DNA from: Nitzschia sp. pyKryTriq1
Taxonomy: Eukaryota > Bacillariophyta > Bacillariophyceae > Bacillariales > Bacillariaceae
Assembly (NCBI GenBank): GCA_956465555.1
Contig: OY101121.1
Location: forward strand, 644,722-708,721
Reading direction: 5' to 3'
DNA length: 64,000 bases
Shown here: one piece after another, positions 1 through 10,362 of the stretch
How the letters are laid out: the number at the start of each line of letters is the position of its first letter
How positions within the stretch are numbered: position 1 is the stretch's first letter
Translations under genes and position numbers: made by a program
The notes under the pieces: generated by a model
Told to the model about the DNA's origin: nothing
Databases searched by the model: none
Seen by the model: the letters and a program-made list of their open reading frames with translations, nothing else

Positions 1-558
1 AGTCCTTGTGCCTCTTGTTTGGCGCGAATTTGATCATCCTCAAAGACAATTTCAAAGTCTTTATTCAAAGTGGCAGCTAGTAGAGAATAATCACCACAAC
101 CGAGCAAATTTCAAAATAAGTTAGCACGAAGGGGCAAGGTATCCAGTGATTGTACAAGCATGTACTCGTATGTCAAGGCAAAATTCGAACAAGCTCCAGC
201 TGTTTCTACTCCTACTATACTTACTTTGCTCGGAGTTTTCCGTGACCGCCAAGTAGTTGGTGCGACAAGTTTGTTCTTCGCCCTTGCACGTTCCAGTCTT
301 GCTGGAAGGCAATTCACGGATCTCAAACTCGTGCCCAATGAAACTGTTGAGGTTGAAGGAAGCTCCATTCAGTACGTTCGGGGTGCTCATTATCGATAGA
401 GCTCCCGTCTGAGGATGAACCCAGTAAATCTCGACCTTGGAGCCCGACTCGTTGAGGATTTTAATCGGACGTTCGGTCGCTTTCGTTGTTGGCGGCGCTG
501 CGGCGCAGACTGCTAGCAACACGGCGAGGCCTGCAAGTACTGGTACTCTCTTCCACAT
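1..558 (-). CDS. VHL-beta-like/prolyl 4-hydroxylase fusion, copy A (partial)
   Basis: Five-prime part of a secreted protein that runs off the left edge. Exon 1 is 558-225; the donor GTAAGT begins at 224. The acceptor TAG ends at 77 and exon 2 starts at 76, still open at position 1. Residues 1-21 look like a signal peptide. Residues about 33-105 resemble the von Hippel-Lindau beta domain: N-E-S, an aromatic W, HPQTGA, then NSFIGHEFEI, where human VHL has HSYRGHLWLF. The Ser and second His that contact hydroxyproline in VHL are kept. Exon 2 continues with KDFEIV, matching copy B. The hydroxylase domain itself lies outside the window, so it is inferred from copies B (2145-4036) and C (7998-9832). 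Family assignment is good; the VHL link rests on motif reading only. Confidence 0.75.
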
Positions 559-1119
559 GACGATGTTGGTTGTTAATCAGGCGATGGTCGATCGAAGAAT
601 GGAATGGCCAAACAAACAGGTAGGCGAGAAAAAATGGTATATGGTATGTTCGACAGACTTTCTTTCGCCTCGCCTTTTTGGTTTGTGGTCATTGTCGGGC
701 TTCGATCGATCGCAGTATTCCTGGTACTGGTACATAATATGTACTACGTGTAGTGTAGTTTCTATCCGTTGTTCTTTCGCAAGAAGGCACGATTTCAAAC
801 GGGGCCGACAGGCTCGCGCGACGCGAACCCCGAAATGCCGTCGTTCGAACGGGTCAACGCGAATAAGAACTTGGTTCGAACGGGTCAGATATCCACGAAA
901 ACGCGCATACTGTAGAAGTACCAGCTAGGACGTGTAGGGACCTACAGTACAAGTACGGTTTTCCTAAAAGCTAAGATGGCTGCAAAGATCCAAGATCCGT
1001 AATCCGTACTCGTAGAAAGACAATACCGCAATGGATAATGGCAACTACTACTGTAGCTATGATGTATTGATTTTGATTCTTCTCTTATTCGTACCCACGC
1101 ATTGCAAAATAATCAAAAA
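559..1119. other. Divergent intergenic region
   Basis: 561 bp between the start of copy A on the minus strand and the deacetylase on the plus strand, so it should hold both promoters. It contains short TACTGGTAC and GTACAAGTAC repeats of the window-wide spacer type near 721-745 and 945-960. No reading frame here looks real. Confidence 0.5.
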
Positions 1120-2004
1120 ATGTTCATTTCCGCTCGAATTCAAACATCTGTGATACACGCCTTCTGGAGTCTGGCAACTCATACGATAGGAATGCGGAGA
1201 CTTGGAGACTCTCTGAAACGATGGTATCCATCGGCGTACGGAGACTCGATATTCTATTTTGATCATGATCAGCATGTACTGGAAGAATCATCCTCTGCCA
1301 GTAATGGTGGCTGTATTGCTTTAACCATCGACGATGGGCTCTTTCGGGTTGATAGTAATGATGATGATCATGATCATGACGAATCCTTATTGCAGCAGCA
1401 ATCTTCTTCCATGATTCAAGAAGTCTGTGATTTATTACGGGCCTATGAAGCGCATGCTACTTTCTTCGTCTGCACGGACTACACCACCCAACAACAAGCA
1501 CAGAAAATCTTGAGCGAGGGCCATGAAATTGGTAATCATCTGAAAGAAGACAGGTCGGGGTACTATTCTCGCCTCAAGGAAGATGACTTTGCGAGAGAAC
1601 TGGATGAAACGAATCAGATCCTGGAGGCAATGCTGATAAAGGCGCAAGAACAGCATCAAGAACAAGAACCAGCACAAAATAGGATCACGTGTTTTCGAGC
1701 ACCACAAGGGGTCATGTCTCGAGCCATGTGCAAAGTACTTCGGGATCGAAAAATAACAAATGTGATGGGGGACTGCTATTGTGATGATTGGGCGTTTGCT
1801 GAAAAAGTTCAGTCCACCAGCGGAGTGGTCGCTCCCTTGATGTTACGACAGGTGCGAGCAGGCAGCATTGCCATTTTCCACATGCCTCAGCGGAATTTCC
1901 GCGAAAGCACTCTCGATGCGCTACGTGAATTCTTAGAAGGCTTGAAACAGCGGAATCTGAGATGTGTGACTGTGTCTACGATGATGGGCAAAGCTTCTAC
2001 TTAG
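1120..2004 (+). CDS. NodB-type polysaccharide deacetylase-like protein
   Basis: 294 residues from the first in-frame ATG at 1120. The NodB homology order is visible: TIDDG (motif 1, usually TFDDGP), GHEIGNHLKED (motif 2), FRAPQGV (motif 3, RxPxG), DCYCDDW (motif 4) and IFHMP (motif 5). The family removes N- or O-acetyl groups from chitin-like or other polysaccharides using a Asp-His-His bound metal. Two oddities stand out: motif 2 normally reads H-S/T-x-x-H, but here the second metal His is replaced (HLKED), and an acidic, His- and Gln-rich insert follows motif 1. Activity may therefore be altered. No clear signal peptide, so it may be cytosolic or lack an upstream exon. It lies between two VHL-P4H copies. 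Confidence 0.8.
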   Translation: MFISARIQTSVIHAFWSLATHTIGMRRLGDSLKRWYPSAYGDSIFYFDHDQHVLEESSSASNGGCIALTIDDGLFRVDSNDDDHDHDESLLQQQSSSMIQEVCDLLRAYEAHATFFVCTDYTTQQQAQKILSEGHEIGNHLKEDRSGYYSRLKEDDFARELDETNQILEAMLIKAQEQHQEQEPAQNRITCFRAPQGVMSRAMCKVLRDRKITNVMGDCYCDDWAFAEKVQSTSGVVAPLMLRQVRAGSIAIFHMPQRNFRESTLDALREFLEGLKQRNLRCVTVSTMMGKAST

Positions 2005-2144
2005 ACTAGATGCTGGGGTCACCGGTACTACTGCTTGTAGAAGCAATCTTATGTGAACATTGTCCCGTAGTTTTGTTGCATTTAGAATGGCCTGAGAGAA
2101 AACGATCGCTCCTCCGCTTCAGTACGGTACACTATATAAGAAGA

Positions 2145-4036
2145 CTAGTCCCCGCTTTCTTCGCGCAGAACCCCCACTACATACAAACACAATAGAATGA
2201 ATCATCGCATCAAAAGCCGATGAGCAAGTCAGAATCATCGGTATCGACGACAAATCCAAAGGAACACATACATACTCCGGGGAACTTACAGGTGTTGAAC
2301 GCATTGTGCGTTTTGACTTTGTCAACGCCAAGACGTACCCACTGCGTAATGATCTTCTTTTCACCTGCAAAGACAACAAGGGAGAAATTGAGATCATGCA
2401 AAAATTCCAAGCCCGTCGAGTTGGCCGTCGGAAAGACGACGCACCTTCATACACTGGACAGCCACTGTGCTGCGTCAACCTGGTAGGTAACGAAGGGATA
2501 TGTGAGACTACTCAGAATATCAATTCATACTGAGCAATGCTGTTTGTACAGTACTTACTGAGTGTCGGTCAGCTTGGTGACTGGATCAATGTAGCTGAAA
2601 AATATAGCACTTTGAACTTCGGGTTTGACGTGCACATTGGCATTTTGGAAATTGGTATGCCCTCCGCTCAACGGAATCTCACAGTAGATGACCATTGTCG
2701 CCATTCTAGATCCAGTCACATGGGGGTACCCTTCACATGAACCGTCGCAGTGGGGGTTGTATCGATCTGGCGTGGTATCATTGTAGCCACGGCCAAAATA
2801 TTGAATAGCCATTAACGGCTCCTGTCCGTGTTCCTCAATATTCAAGCCGAGCTCGAAATTCACATAATCGTAAACACGTCTACTCAGTCGCGCCACCAGA
2901 TCGCCTTCTATCTCCTTATGCCAGTCTGGAGTAACGCCTGCCTGCATTGCCTTTCGGTGTTCGCTAATATGTGTTCCGCCCTTGCCGTCGGCTGTGGATG
3001 CCGGTCGCAATCTGCTTTTTGCTGTCTCTTCCATTGCGTCACATTCCTCGGGAGAGGCAAAGTTCTCGATGACGTGAATACGGCTGGCTGGCCGATCTAA
3101 CTTTACATGCACCAATCGCGTCACATTGTCCTTTTCGCTGGTCCAGTGTCGTTGCTCTACATCGGGGGTCGAACCAAGTTCGGGATCAGTGCACGTGAAG
3201 TTCTCCATTCCTCTCGAAACCTTTTCTCGTACCTTCATTCCGCAAGAAGAAGATGATGAGACCATACCCAACCGACGAAGTTAACCGACCACGACATTCG
3301 AAAGGACGATAAGTTCCACATACACAAACACTCACTTTTCTCTGGAATTGAATCTCATTTTTTCCACTTCGAAGTGCCGGTGCCAAGCCTGTCTTCAAAC
3401 ATTCATTGAGCTCTTCCAGAATCTCGTCTTGCGCAGACTTGTCATTTGGCGGGGCACGCTCTAGCAATCGCTTGGCTCGTTCTCGACACTTGGGAAGGCG
3501 TTCGCTAAGCGGTTTGTCCTCGTTCTTTGGAACCTTCGATAGGCTCTCGACCTCGACAATTTCAAAGTATTCGTCGACAATGAAAGCTACATTACAAACG
3601 AAATGATTCATTCGCAAGGTTTGAGAGAGCGAAATTTAAAAAAGTGCAATCGTATTGATATGCAGCCTCAGCTTATGTTTTGACCAGCCCACCCCCCGCT
3701 GCACTATAATACATCAAACTTACACTGCATCGGAGCTTTGGAGACAGTTAAAATAGTTGTCGGGCAGCCCTCAGGTGATCGCTTACAGTTCCCAGTCTCT
3801 TCAATTTCAAACGAATGCCCTATAAAGGAATTCAGTTCCTGCTCGAAGCCCTCCGTCATTTTCATCATGAAGACGCTTTCACCTGTGTTGGGGTTTTTCC
3901 ACGAGACTTTAAAGGGGCGATCACTGTCATTGCGCAATTGTATTTTGGATTCGCCACCGCCCCCGTCGTTGGCCGAAGCCAATGCTGCTGACAAGAGGAC
4001 TATCCATGAAATTCGATGATGATAGTAGAGCCACAT
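2145..4036 (-). CDS. VHL-beta-like/prolyl 4-hydroxylase fusion, copy B
   Basis: Six exons read by eye: 4036-3724, 3586-3336, 3232-2559, 2479-2445, 2364-2290, 2176-2145; 459 residues. A signal peptide ends near ALASA; I chose this ATG over one at 4108 for that reason. Residues about 30-100 are VHL-beta-like (RNDS, KNPNTGES, NSFIGHSFEI). A charged helical linker follows. The C-terminal half is a prolyl 4-hydroxylase of the Fe(II)/2-oxoglutarate type: RIHVIENFASPEEC, iron ligands in HCDG and GGHTNF, the 2-oxoglutarate Lys in VKPEVQSAIFF, and HSGCPVYEGEKK near the end. The last exon adds only ten residues and is the same length as in copy C. The product should act in the secretory pathway on proline-containing proteins. 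Copy C lacks two of these introns. Confidence 0.85.
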
Positions 4037-4640
4037 GGCTGCTGTTGCTATCTGCGGTTGTAGTTCTGGCAAAGTCGACGAAGGTGGAAGGTGTACAGTA
4101 TGGAACATTCAATGTTCAATGATGTCTTTATTACGGTACAAGTATGTGCACACAAGATCGCATCATCATCGATGATCGATGGCAGAATAAGTCTTGTGCA
4201 GGTGTTGTGTCGCCCGCAACGGTGCTCGACCTAATTTCGGTGTGAAATTTGGCCCAAAAACTGAAACTGATGAGCTAAATTCCCCCCAAATGACCGAAAT
4301 TGGGCCCAAAGATTTTTGCCCGTTGAATCATGTTCTTTACTACATTAGTACTGTAGCTATTCCTTCAGCGGTCGCAGATAGAGAAACCCGAAATTTTCGG
4401 GCGGATTTCCCGCCCTCAGAGGTTTGGCGAAATCTCCAAAAATCCCCGATGCCAGATTTCATACTTTTCTACCCGTTTACAGTTAGTACGTATGCAGTAT
4501 TTAGAAATTCAAATTCGCATGTCTCAACCGCTTTCTACGCATGCAATACAGGTATTTTTGTACATACAAGTATTTCCTCTCTGACTGGTACCGGTAGCTT
4601 TCCACAACTTCCTACTTCTAGTAGCCCATCCATTATCAAA
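4037..4640. other. Intergenic region with E2F-like site
   Basis: 604 bp upstream of copy B. It holds GGCCCAAA and GGGCCCAAA motifs near 4250 and 4308, a near-palindrome around CCCGAAATTTTCGGG at 4388, and a TTTCCCGCC (E2F consensus-like) near 4407. No gene seen. Confidence 0.4.
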
Positions 4641-5663
4641 TCAAGTCGATTCAACGACTGGTCGTACCAACCTTGCCATTGTTTTGCAGAATTTTCCTGG
4701 TTCATCCATAAAGGGTTGATGTTTGGAATTTTCAAACCAAACTACGTCCTTGGACGGGGCAACCAATCTATCGACATAGTCGGTGCTGATCTCCGGAAGG
4801 ACGCAGTGGTCCTGGCTGCCGAGTAGAAAGAAGGTTGGCATTTTGAGCTCGGGCACGGACTCTAGAAGGTTGATCGAAGTGACATGTGCCCACATGGTGT
4901 CAATTGAAAACTCGAGGACTTCGTAAACTCGAAACAAGTCTTTTAGGGAATGTTCAGGTGCGCGCAAGAATATCCAAAGCATCTTCCATATACCACGCCA
5001 GCTGATGTCGCCATCGAGCTCGGCCAAGCAGTTCCGTTGTGATATGAGCGCTTTGCAATCGTGAGGGGGCTCTCCAACAATTTCCTTCAGTCTGCGGAAC
5101 ATCCTTTTCCATCCTCTCCGCTCTGCTTCATCTAATGTATACTTGTATGTTGCTTGTTCAGAAGCTGCCCAGTTTCCAATCTGTCCTGATCCAACATAAG
5201 CTGCCACTTTGTCAGGGAAACGAGCTGCATATAGCGGGCCAAGGACCGACCCCCAACTGTGCCCAAATATCGTAACCTGCTTTTTGTGAAGGCGAACGCA
5301 AACATTGTCAATCAAATCATTCAGATCGGATAGAAATCGTTCCACGGTCATGGTATTTTTGTCCAGCTCTGGATCAAACGACTTTCCACTTCCTCGCTGA
5401 TCCCAGTCAACTACTGTAAAGATCTTTTCCAATGCCTCAGAGTTGTAGTAGCGCCAAAATACGGTCTCGGACATGCCTGGACCACCGTGCAGCATCACCA
5501 AGACAGGGTTATCTTTATTGATCCCACGTATCATGACCCATTGGTCCACATTCCCCAGGCGTAGGAAGGCCACCTCGGCGATGCTGTTGGGACCAGGAAT
5601 TGGTGGGGTTCTACCTGCATGGCGAGACGATTTGATGTTTCTGTTCAATGTTGATGTTTCCAT
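4641..5663 (-). CDS. Proline iminopeptidase-like alpha/beta hydrolase (S33)
   Basis: 340 residues, single exon. The oxyanion-hole motif HGGPG, the stretch WDQRGSGKS and the nucleophile elbow GHSWGS are those of the S33 proline iminopeptidase group, which removes N-terminal proline from peptides. The acid is likely the Asp of GSQDHCV and the base the His of SKHQPF near the C-terminus, so the triad looks complete. Length is close to the usual 310-340. No signal peptide is obvious, so it is probably cytosolic. Related S33 members cleave other esters or amides, so the substrate is not certain, but the HGGPG plus DQRGSGKS pair favours an aminopeptidase. It sits between two prolyl-hydroxylase genes. 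Confidence 0.85.
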   Translation of the reverse strand: METSTLNRNIKSSRHAGRTPPIPGPNSIAEVAFLRLGNVDQWVMIRGINKDNPVLVMLHGGPGMSETVFWRYYNSEALEKIFTVVDWDQRGSGKSFDPELDKNTMTVERFLSDLNDLIDNVCVRLHKKQVTIFGHSWGSVLGPLYAARFPDKVAAYVGSGQIGNWAASEQATYKYTLDEAERRGWKRMFRRLKEIVGEPPHDCKALISQRNCLAELDGDISWRGIWKMLWIFLRAPEHSLKDLFRVYEVLEFSIDTMWAHVTSINLLESVPELKMPTFFLLGSQDHCVLPEISTDYVDRLVAPSKDVVWFENSKHQPFMDEPGKFCKTMARLVRPVVEST

Positions 5664-6548
5664 CGTACGTATGGTTTTTCGGAGGCAGTGTCTTCAGGAT
5701 GCGTTTCTTTATGAGAAGCGAGCGTCGGGTGGTGCAAAAAGTCGTCATCGTTCAGAGTTCAGAGGGGCAAAATAAAAGAAAGAAAAAGATAATGTGCACC
5801 AGACTCCAGTTCGCATTTCAAGATGAAAACGGAACTGTGGAAGTTTGAAGAGAGGTGTCCTTGCTTTTTTATCTCTTCTTTCTTCCCGATTCCCGATAGC
5901 GTTGCGAGTTGCGAGGAATTGCGAGAATGACCGTTGCAAAAGGGGGGGAAATCACTGTCGTGTGCGAGGAAAGACGAAAAAGAGATCCCCCCAAAAGCAA
6001 ATTGACGGTTGATTGCCATTTTGATTCATTCGATCGGTACTTTACACGTGTGCCGAGTAGTCAAAGTACGAGTACTACCCTCGTACCACACGTATCGTAC
6101 CCCGGTGGTACAGTACAAGTACAATACCTGGTACAAGTACCACCGACCTCCTGCTGCCACTTGCCTTTTTGATGTCTTGCGTTTCAATGGTACCGGTATG
6201 GATACTATAATCCATACTCTCTCACTCGACTAGCCAGTAGTAGTGTAGAGATCATTCTACGCGTATTAGCTCTCTCTACCTAGTAGTAGTACTCGCAGAG
6301 TAGAGAGAGAGAGAGAGAGGAGCGTTATAATCCGTCTAGCGCTCTTGGTTCTGCAGGTGGATTGCCCTGGTTCCGGTATCACCACCATTCATATATCAGG
6401 GCTCACTGCTGCGATGCTTATAACCAACTTTTTCTCCCGATCTTCGTTTGTGAACATCCAAAAACGATAACAACATTCATCCATGTCCGATACGAGTACT
6501 CACTGCTGACGAAAGAAAGCTCCTCGCCCAGCACCAGGCAGACTTCAG
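5664..6548. repeat. Intergenic spacer with GTAC and CTCT/TAGTAG repeats
   Basis: 885 bp between divergent genes. A run rich in GGTAC/GTACC and GTACAAGTAC occupies about 6085-6150. A TAGTAG/CTCTCT stretch ending in a (GA)n tract occupies about 6230-6321. No gene seen. Confidence 0.6.
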
Positions 6549-7925
6549 ATGGTAAAAACGCGTACAAGGGCAGTTGCTGCCTTATTGGCCGTGGTGGTAC
6601 TATCCATTGTCAATTTGGCACAGGATTTGAGCTTCTTTGGCAGCAGCATTGGTGTGGCTGATGATATTAATATCTTTGAAGAAAGTCAGACAACACAAGT
6701 ATGGGTACACACACTGCCTTTGGATGATCAGAGGAGCAATTCGACACAGGATGATTATTCATTCCGCGTTGGCGTGGCGGACAGCGTTCAAAATCAGACG
6801 AAGGAGATACCCATCATGCTGTCTTCAAATCGCACCACCACGATCAAGCGTACCAACGCAAAGCCACTGCTCCTTCAGGTTCCCTACTACGTCTATGAAG
6901 GTACTACCAGTAATGCAGCACTGAACTGGGGGAAGAAATTTAGCAATAAGAATGCTTATGCAATACAGAAGCATTCAGAGGATTTATGGCTGTATCGCGC
7001 TTCACTTCGGCACCCGATGCGCACAAAGGACCCCTCCAAAGCGAAGCTTTTCTTTGTGCCTGTCTTACTTGGCGTTGCAGCAGCAAGAAATGTGTGCTTC
7101 TACCTAAACTCGACGTGGAAAGAATGCTTTCGTGGGCATGAAAAAGTTAGACTTATCAGAGCCTTCAAATTTGCGAGTAAGCATTTGGGCTTGTCGGAAT
7201 ACTTTCAACGATCCCAAGGAAAGGACCACGTTGTCGTTTTCAGTCACTATCTCGTTCCTCCAAAGAAACTACTCAAAGAAGCCTCGAATTTGTATAAGTG
7301 TAACTTCATCAACTTTGAAGGTCGTCGTCCAATCCCTACTAGCCAAAATGTCTCGGCGATACCTGGTTGGTACGTGGGAAGTCCCTGCGACTCGTCTCCC
7401 GAGGATGAAAGGACGCACGACTTTGCCCTGGTAGCAACACTGAAGCCTTCCAACGAAAATTTCGCCTCGCGTGGGAATATTTGCAAGTGGCTACGAGAAG
7501 GCAATTTTTCTGTCTCCCACTGTGGAGAGGGAGATCAGTGCCCGGCCATAGCGCAAGCAAAATATGGGTTTCATGCACGTGGCGATAGCTGGGGCTCCAA
7601 CCGTGTCATGGATTTGGTCTTGTCGCGGACTATTCCCCTCTTTGAGAATCAAACCCAATATGAGATTTTGCCACGCGTTGTGCCATGGGAGAATCTATCA
7701 TATTTGGTAGATGTCTCAAATCAAACATCGTTTGTTACGTCGTTGACGAATATCTTGTCCCGTCCCGCGTCGGAATACCACGAGAAGAGGCGCCTCATCG
7801 AAGACTATATGCATATTTTTGACCATAGACAAATCTATCAATTCGATGCGCACATGGCTGAACTTGCGACGCGGCTCTCTTTGCAAGGACCTCCGATTAC
7901 ATTCATATACCAGCCTACTTCATAA
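6549..7925 (+). CDS. Exostosin-family (GT47-like) glycosyltransferase
   Basis: 458 residues, single exon. A basic N-terminus and a hydrophobic segment (about residues 8-27) suggest a type II Golgi membrane protein. The exostosin domain shows VPYYVYEG, the KDPSKAKLFFVPV block typical of plant-type GT47 proteins, and the C-terminal AKYGFHARGDSWGSNR segment followed by SRTIPLF and VPWENLSY. Several N-x-S/T sites fit a lumenal domain. GT47 members transfer sugars such as arabinose, galactose, xylose or glucuronic acid; one plant member arabinosylates hydroxyproline-linked chains on extensin. The acceptor here cannot be read from sequence. Its position between VHL-P4H copies B and C makes modified hydroxyproline proteins one possible target, which is inference. 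Confidence 0.85.
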   Translation: MVKTRTRAVAALLAVVVLSIVNLAQDLSFFGSSIGVADDINIFEESQTTQVWVHTLPLDDQRSNSTQDDYSFRVGVADSVQNQTKEIPIMLSSNRTTTIKRTNAKPLLLQVPYYVYEGTTSNAALNWGKKFSNKNAYAIQKHSEDLWLYRASLRHPMRTKDPSKAKLFFVPVLLGVAAARNVCFYLNSTWKECFRGHEKVRLIRAFKFASKHLGLSEYFQRSQGKDHVVVFSHYLVPPKKLLKEASNLYKCNFINFEGRRPIPTSQNVSAIPGWYVGSPCDSSPEDERTHDFALVATLKPSNENFASRGNICKWLREGNFSVSHCGEGDQCPAIAQAKYGFHARGDSWGSNRVMDLVLSRTIPLFENQTQYEILPRVVPWENLSYLVDVSNQTSFVTSLTNILSRPASEYHEKRRLIEDYMHIFDHRQIYQFDAHMAELATRLSLQGPPITFIYQPTS

Positions 7926-7997
7926 GCAAATAGAGTATATAGGGTGATACGTGTACTACTAGAACGAGAAACAGAAAGCAAGGCAATCGTTCTATTG

Positions 7998-9832
7998 TTA
8001 TTCGCCGTCCTCGGATATCAATACTTCCACTGTGATCCATCCAAACAAGAGAGGGGAGGAATATGAATATTAGGAACCGACAGGAACCAATTTATCGTCG
8101 TCGCCTGGTCGAAAACTTACATGAGTTATAGGCTTCGTTGGTAATCTCCGCATTGACTCCTAGTCGAATCCACTGCGTAATGATTTTCTTCTCGCCTGGC
8201 AATGTAGTGGCAAGCATCAGAGAAATCTACGGGTAAGTGGATGCATCAAGCAGAATCCATATGTCTCGCGGCGAACTCACCTTCAAATACTGGACACCCG
8301 CTATGTCGGGTATAACCTCGATCGGTGATGTTTGTAAGTGGGTCTATGTAGCTGAAGAAGATCCCACTTCCCCGCTGGGGTTTGATGGTCACACCTGCAT
8401 TGCCAAAGTTCGTGTGACCGCCGCCGCCATCCCCAGGAACCTCGCAATATATGACCATTGTCGCCATCCGGCTAGCATGAGAAAATGGACGTCCTTCACA
8501 CCTCCCATCGCAATGAGGTGTGTACCTATCGGGCTCAATGTCACTGCTCCCACGACCTTTGTATTGTATGCTCATTAAGGGCTCCTGACCATCAACTGAA
8601 ATATTTAAACCAAGCACGTGATTTGTGTAGTCAAAGATCCGTCGATTGAGTTTCAGGATGGGGTCCCCTTCGGCTTCCTTAGACCAGTCAGGTTCAATAT
8701 ACGCTTGTAGTGCCTTTCGATTTTTGTTCACGTGGGATCCCCCCTTCCCATCCTCCGTGGTCGCGATACCCAGTCTTCCAGCAACACTCTTTTCCATAGC
8801 ATCACATTCTTCTACCGACGCAAAATTTTCGACGACGTGTATTCGAGAGGCTGGTCGGTCAAACTTGACATGAACCAGCCGCGTGATATTGTCCTTCTCG
8901 CTGGTCCAGTCTCGTTGTTCCACATCGGGTGTACTTTCGTCAAGTTCTTTGGTACAGGTGTAATTTTCCAAGGACGCCGATACAGTCGTTAGGACATGTT
9001 GCTCGAATTTGATCTCATCCCTTGCCCGTTTAAAATTGGGGGCCACTCCTTGAGCCAGGCAATCTTTGAATTGTTCGAGAATTTTATCCGTCATCTTTTT
9101 CGAATAGCCATCAGACTTCCCTTTTAGCAACCTTCGTTTGGCCTCGAACCGACATGTACCAAAATGTTCTGACGGCTTAACTGCCTGAAATGAATAGACC
9201 CCATCCATAGCGTCATCATTCCGGATCTTTAGGCGATCTGTCACTAGGAAATCTGAAAACGATTTATGATGGAAGCGGTATTATGTGATTGTGAGCGATT
9301 TTATCATTCAAATATTCATTTCACGAGGCAACAACAAAACAAAGCCTATATCATAGTACGTACTTTGTTCTTTCTGTTTTGTGATTCGAAATTTGCTGAT
9401 AACACAACCATCCTGTAACGCCAGTGGTTTCGAATTCGAAGAAGAAGAAGAAGAAGAAGCGTCGTCACCACCTCTCGAGGATCTAGATGCTGATGGTGCT
9501 GATGATGATGGTAATTGATTGACTTCGCATTTCCCCGAAGCGTCGGAAGGCAGTTCCAAGAGCTCAAATTCATGGCAAAAATATGATTGCATATCAAAAA
9601 ATCCAAAGGGTTCCAGCACACTTATCGGATGGATCGTGTGGTCCTTTCGATCGATCCACCCCACCTCCATGCGTACACGACCGTCATTCCGCAAACGAAC
9701 TTTGACTTTTTCTTGTCGGGCGGCGCTGGTGGCGGCACTACAATAAGAACGAGTAGTAGCGACGACGAGAATAATGGAAGAAGATACCCACCAACGCCAA
9801 GACACACGGAAAACGCTGGTGTGATGCCTCAT
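7998..9832 (-). CDS. VHL-beta-like/prolyl 4-hydroxylase fusion, copy C
   Basis: Four exons: 9832-9364, 9252-8281, 8195-8121, 8029-7998; 515 residues. The N-terminus is a signal peptide or anchor. The VHL-beta-like domain (RLRNDG to MQSYFCHEFELLE) keeps the Ser and last His of the VHL loop but has Cys where VHL has Gly, and carries a Ser-rich insert absent from A and B. The hydroxylase domain keeps the ligands: HCDG, GGHTNF, IKPQRGSGIFF and RHSGCPVFEGEKK. Exons 3 and 4 are 75 and 32 nt, exactly as exons 5 and 6 of copy B, and the tail LEVLISEDGE parallels LGVLREESGD of B. The shared exon structure shows common origin; two introns of B are missing here. Confidence 0.85.
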
Positions 9833-10098
9833 CGTGGAATTAAATGCGAGCCTACTGTACTAGTACAGTAGCAGTATTCTAACGATGTATGTGTTGGGTA
9901 TTACTGTAGCTGGGGGTCATTGTGTTCCATGGTCGTCAATAAGTGCTGGGTGGCGAAAAGTACAAGTAATAGTCTAGTGCGGTCATTATTTTATAATTTT
10001 TTATGAGACGGGGCGAAGACCAGTCGATTTGACCCATCCGACTAGATATTGCTGGCGTCATGGCCAGGGGTAAATATAGTCATGGCGAGGTACGTGTT
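9833..10098. other. Short intergenic region left of the LTR element
   Basis: 266 bp between copy C and the LTR mini-element. It contains the TACTGTACTAGTACAGTAG repeat near 9851-9870. An ATG at 10082 begins a reading frame that is cut by the element at 10099. Confidence 0.4.
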
Positions 10099-10339
10099 TG
10101 TTACAAACTCTCGTGTCTCTTTAGCGTAATGTTCGCTTACTAAAATTAATGAGCACTTCTACTCTACTATTTTCTTCTCATGTACTTTCGGTCAAACGTG
10201 TGTCATTCTTCATGTCGTTTCTCCGATGTTCTCCGGGGGTCTTCGATTCTCTCTGAATCCTTCAGAATCATACAGAATCATTCGCCGCATGTCTCAATAT
10301 TCGATTCCTTCGAATCATCATGAGCAACACTCTCCAACA
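10099..10339 (-). repeat. 3-prime LTR of the mini-element
   Basis: Left copy in window coordinates, starts TGTTACAAAC and ends CTCCAACA. It matches 10905-11145 base for base as far as I can read. Confidence 0.92.
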
Positions 10340-10362
10340 CCCTTCCTGTTGCGACTTGATCC

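Noticed and set aside
4220-4330. Similarity between this spacer and 48290-48480 (GGCCCAAA, GACCGAAA, AATTTGG)
   Set aside because: Only short motifs match, not an alignable repeat; could be shared promoter words or chance.
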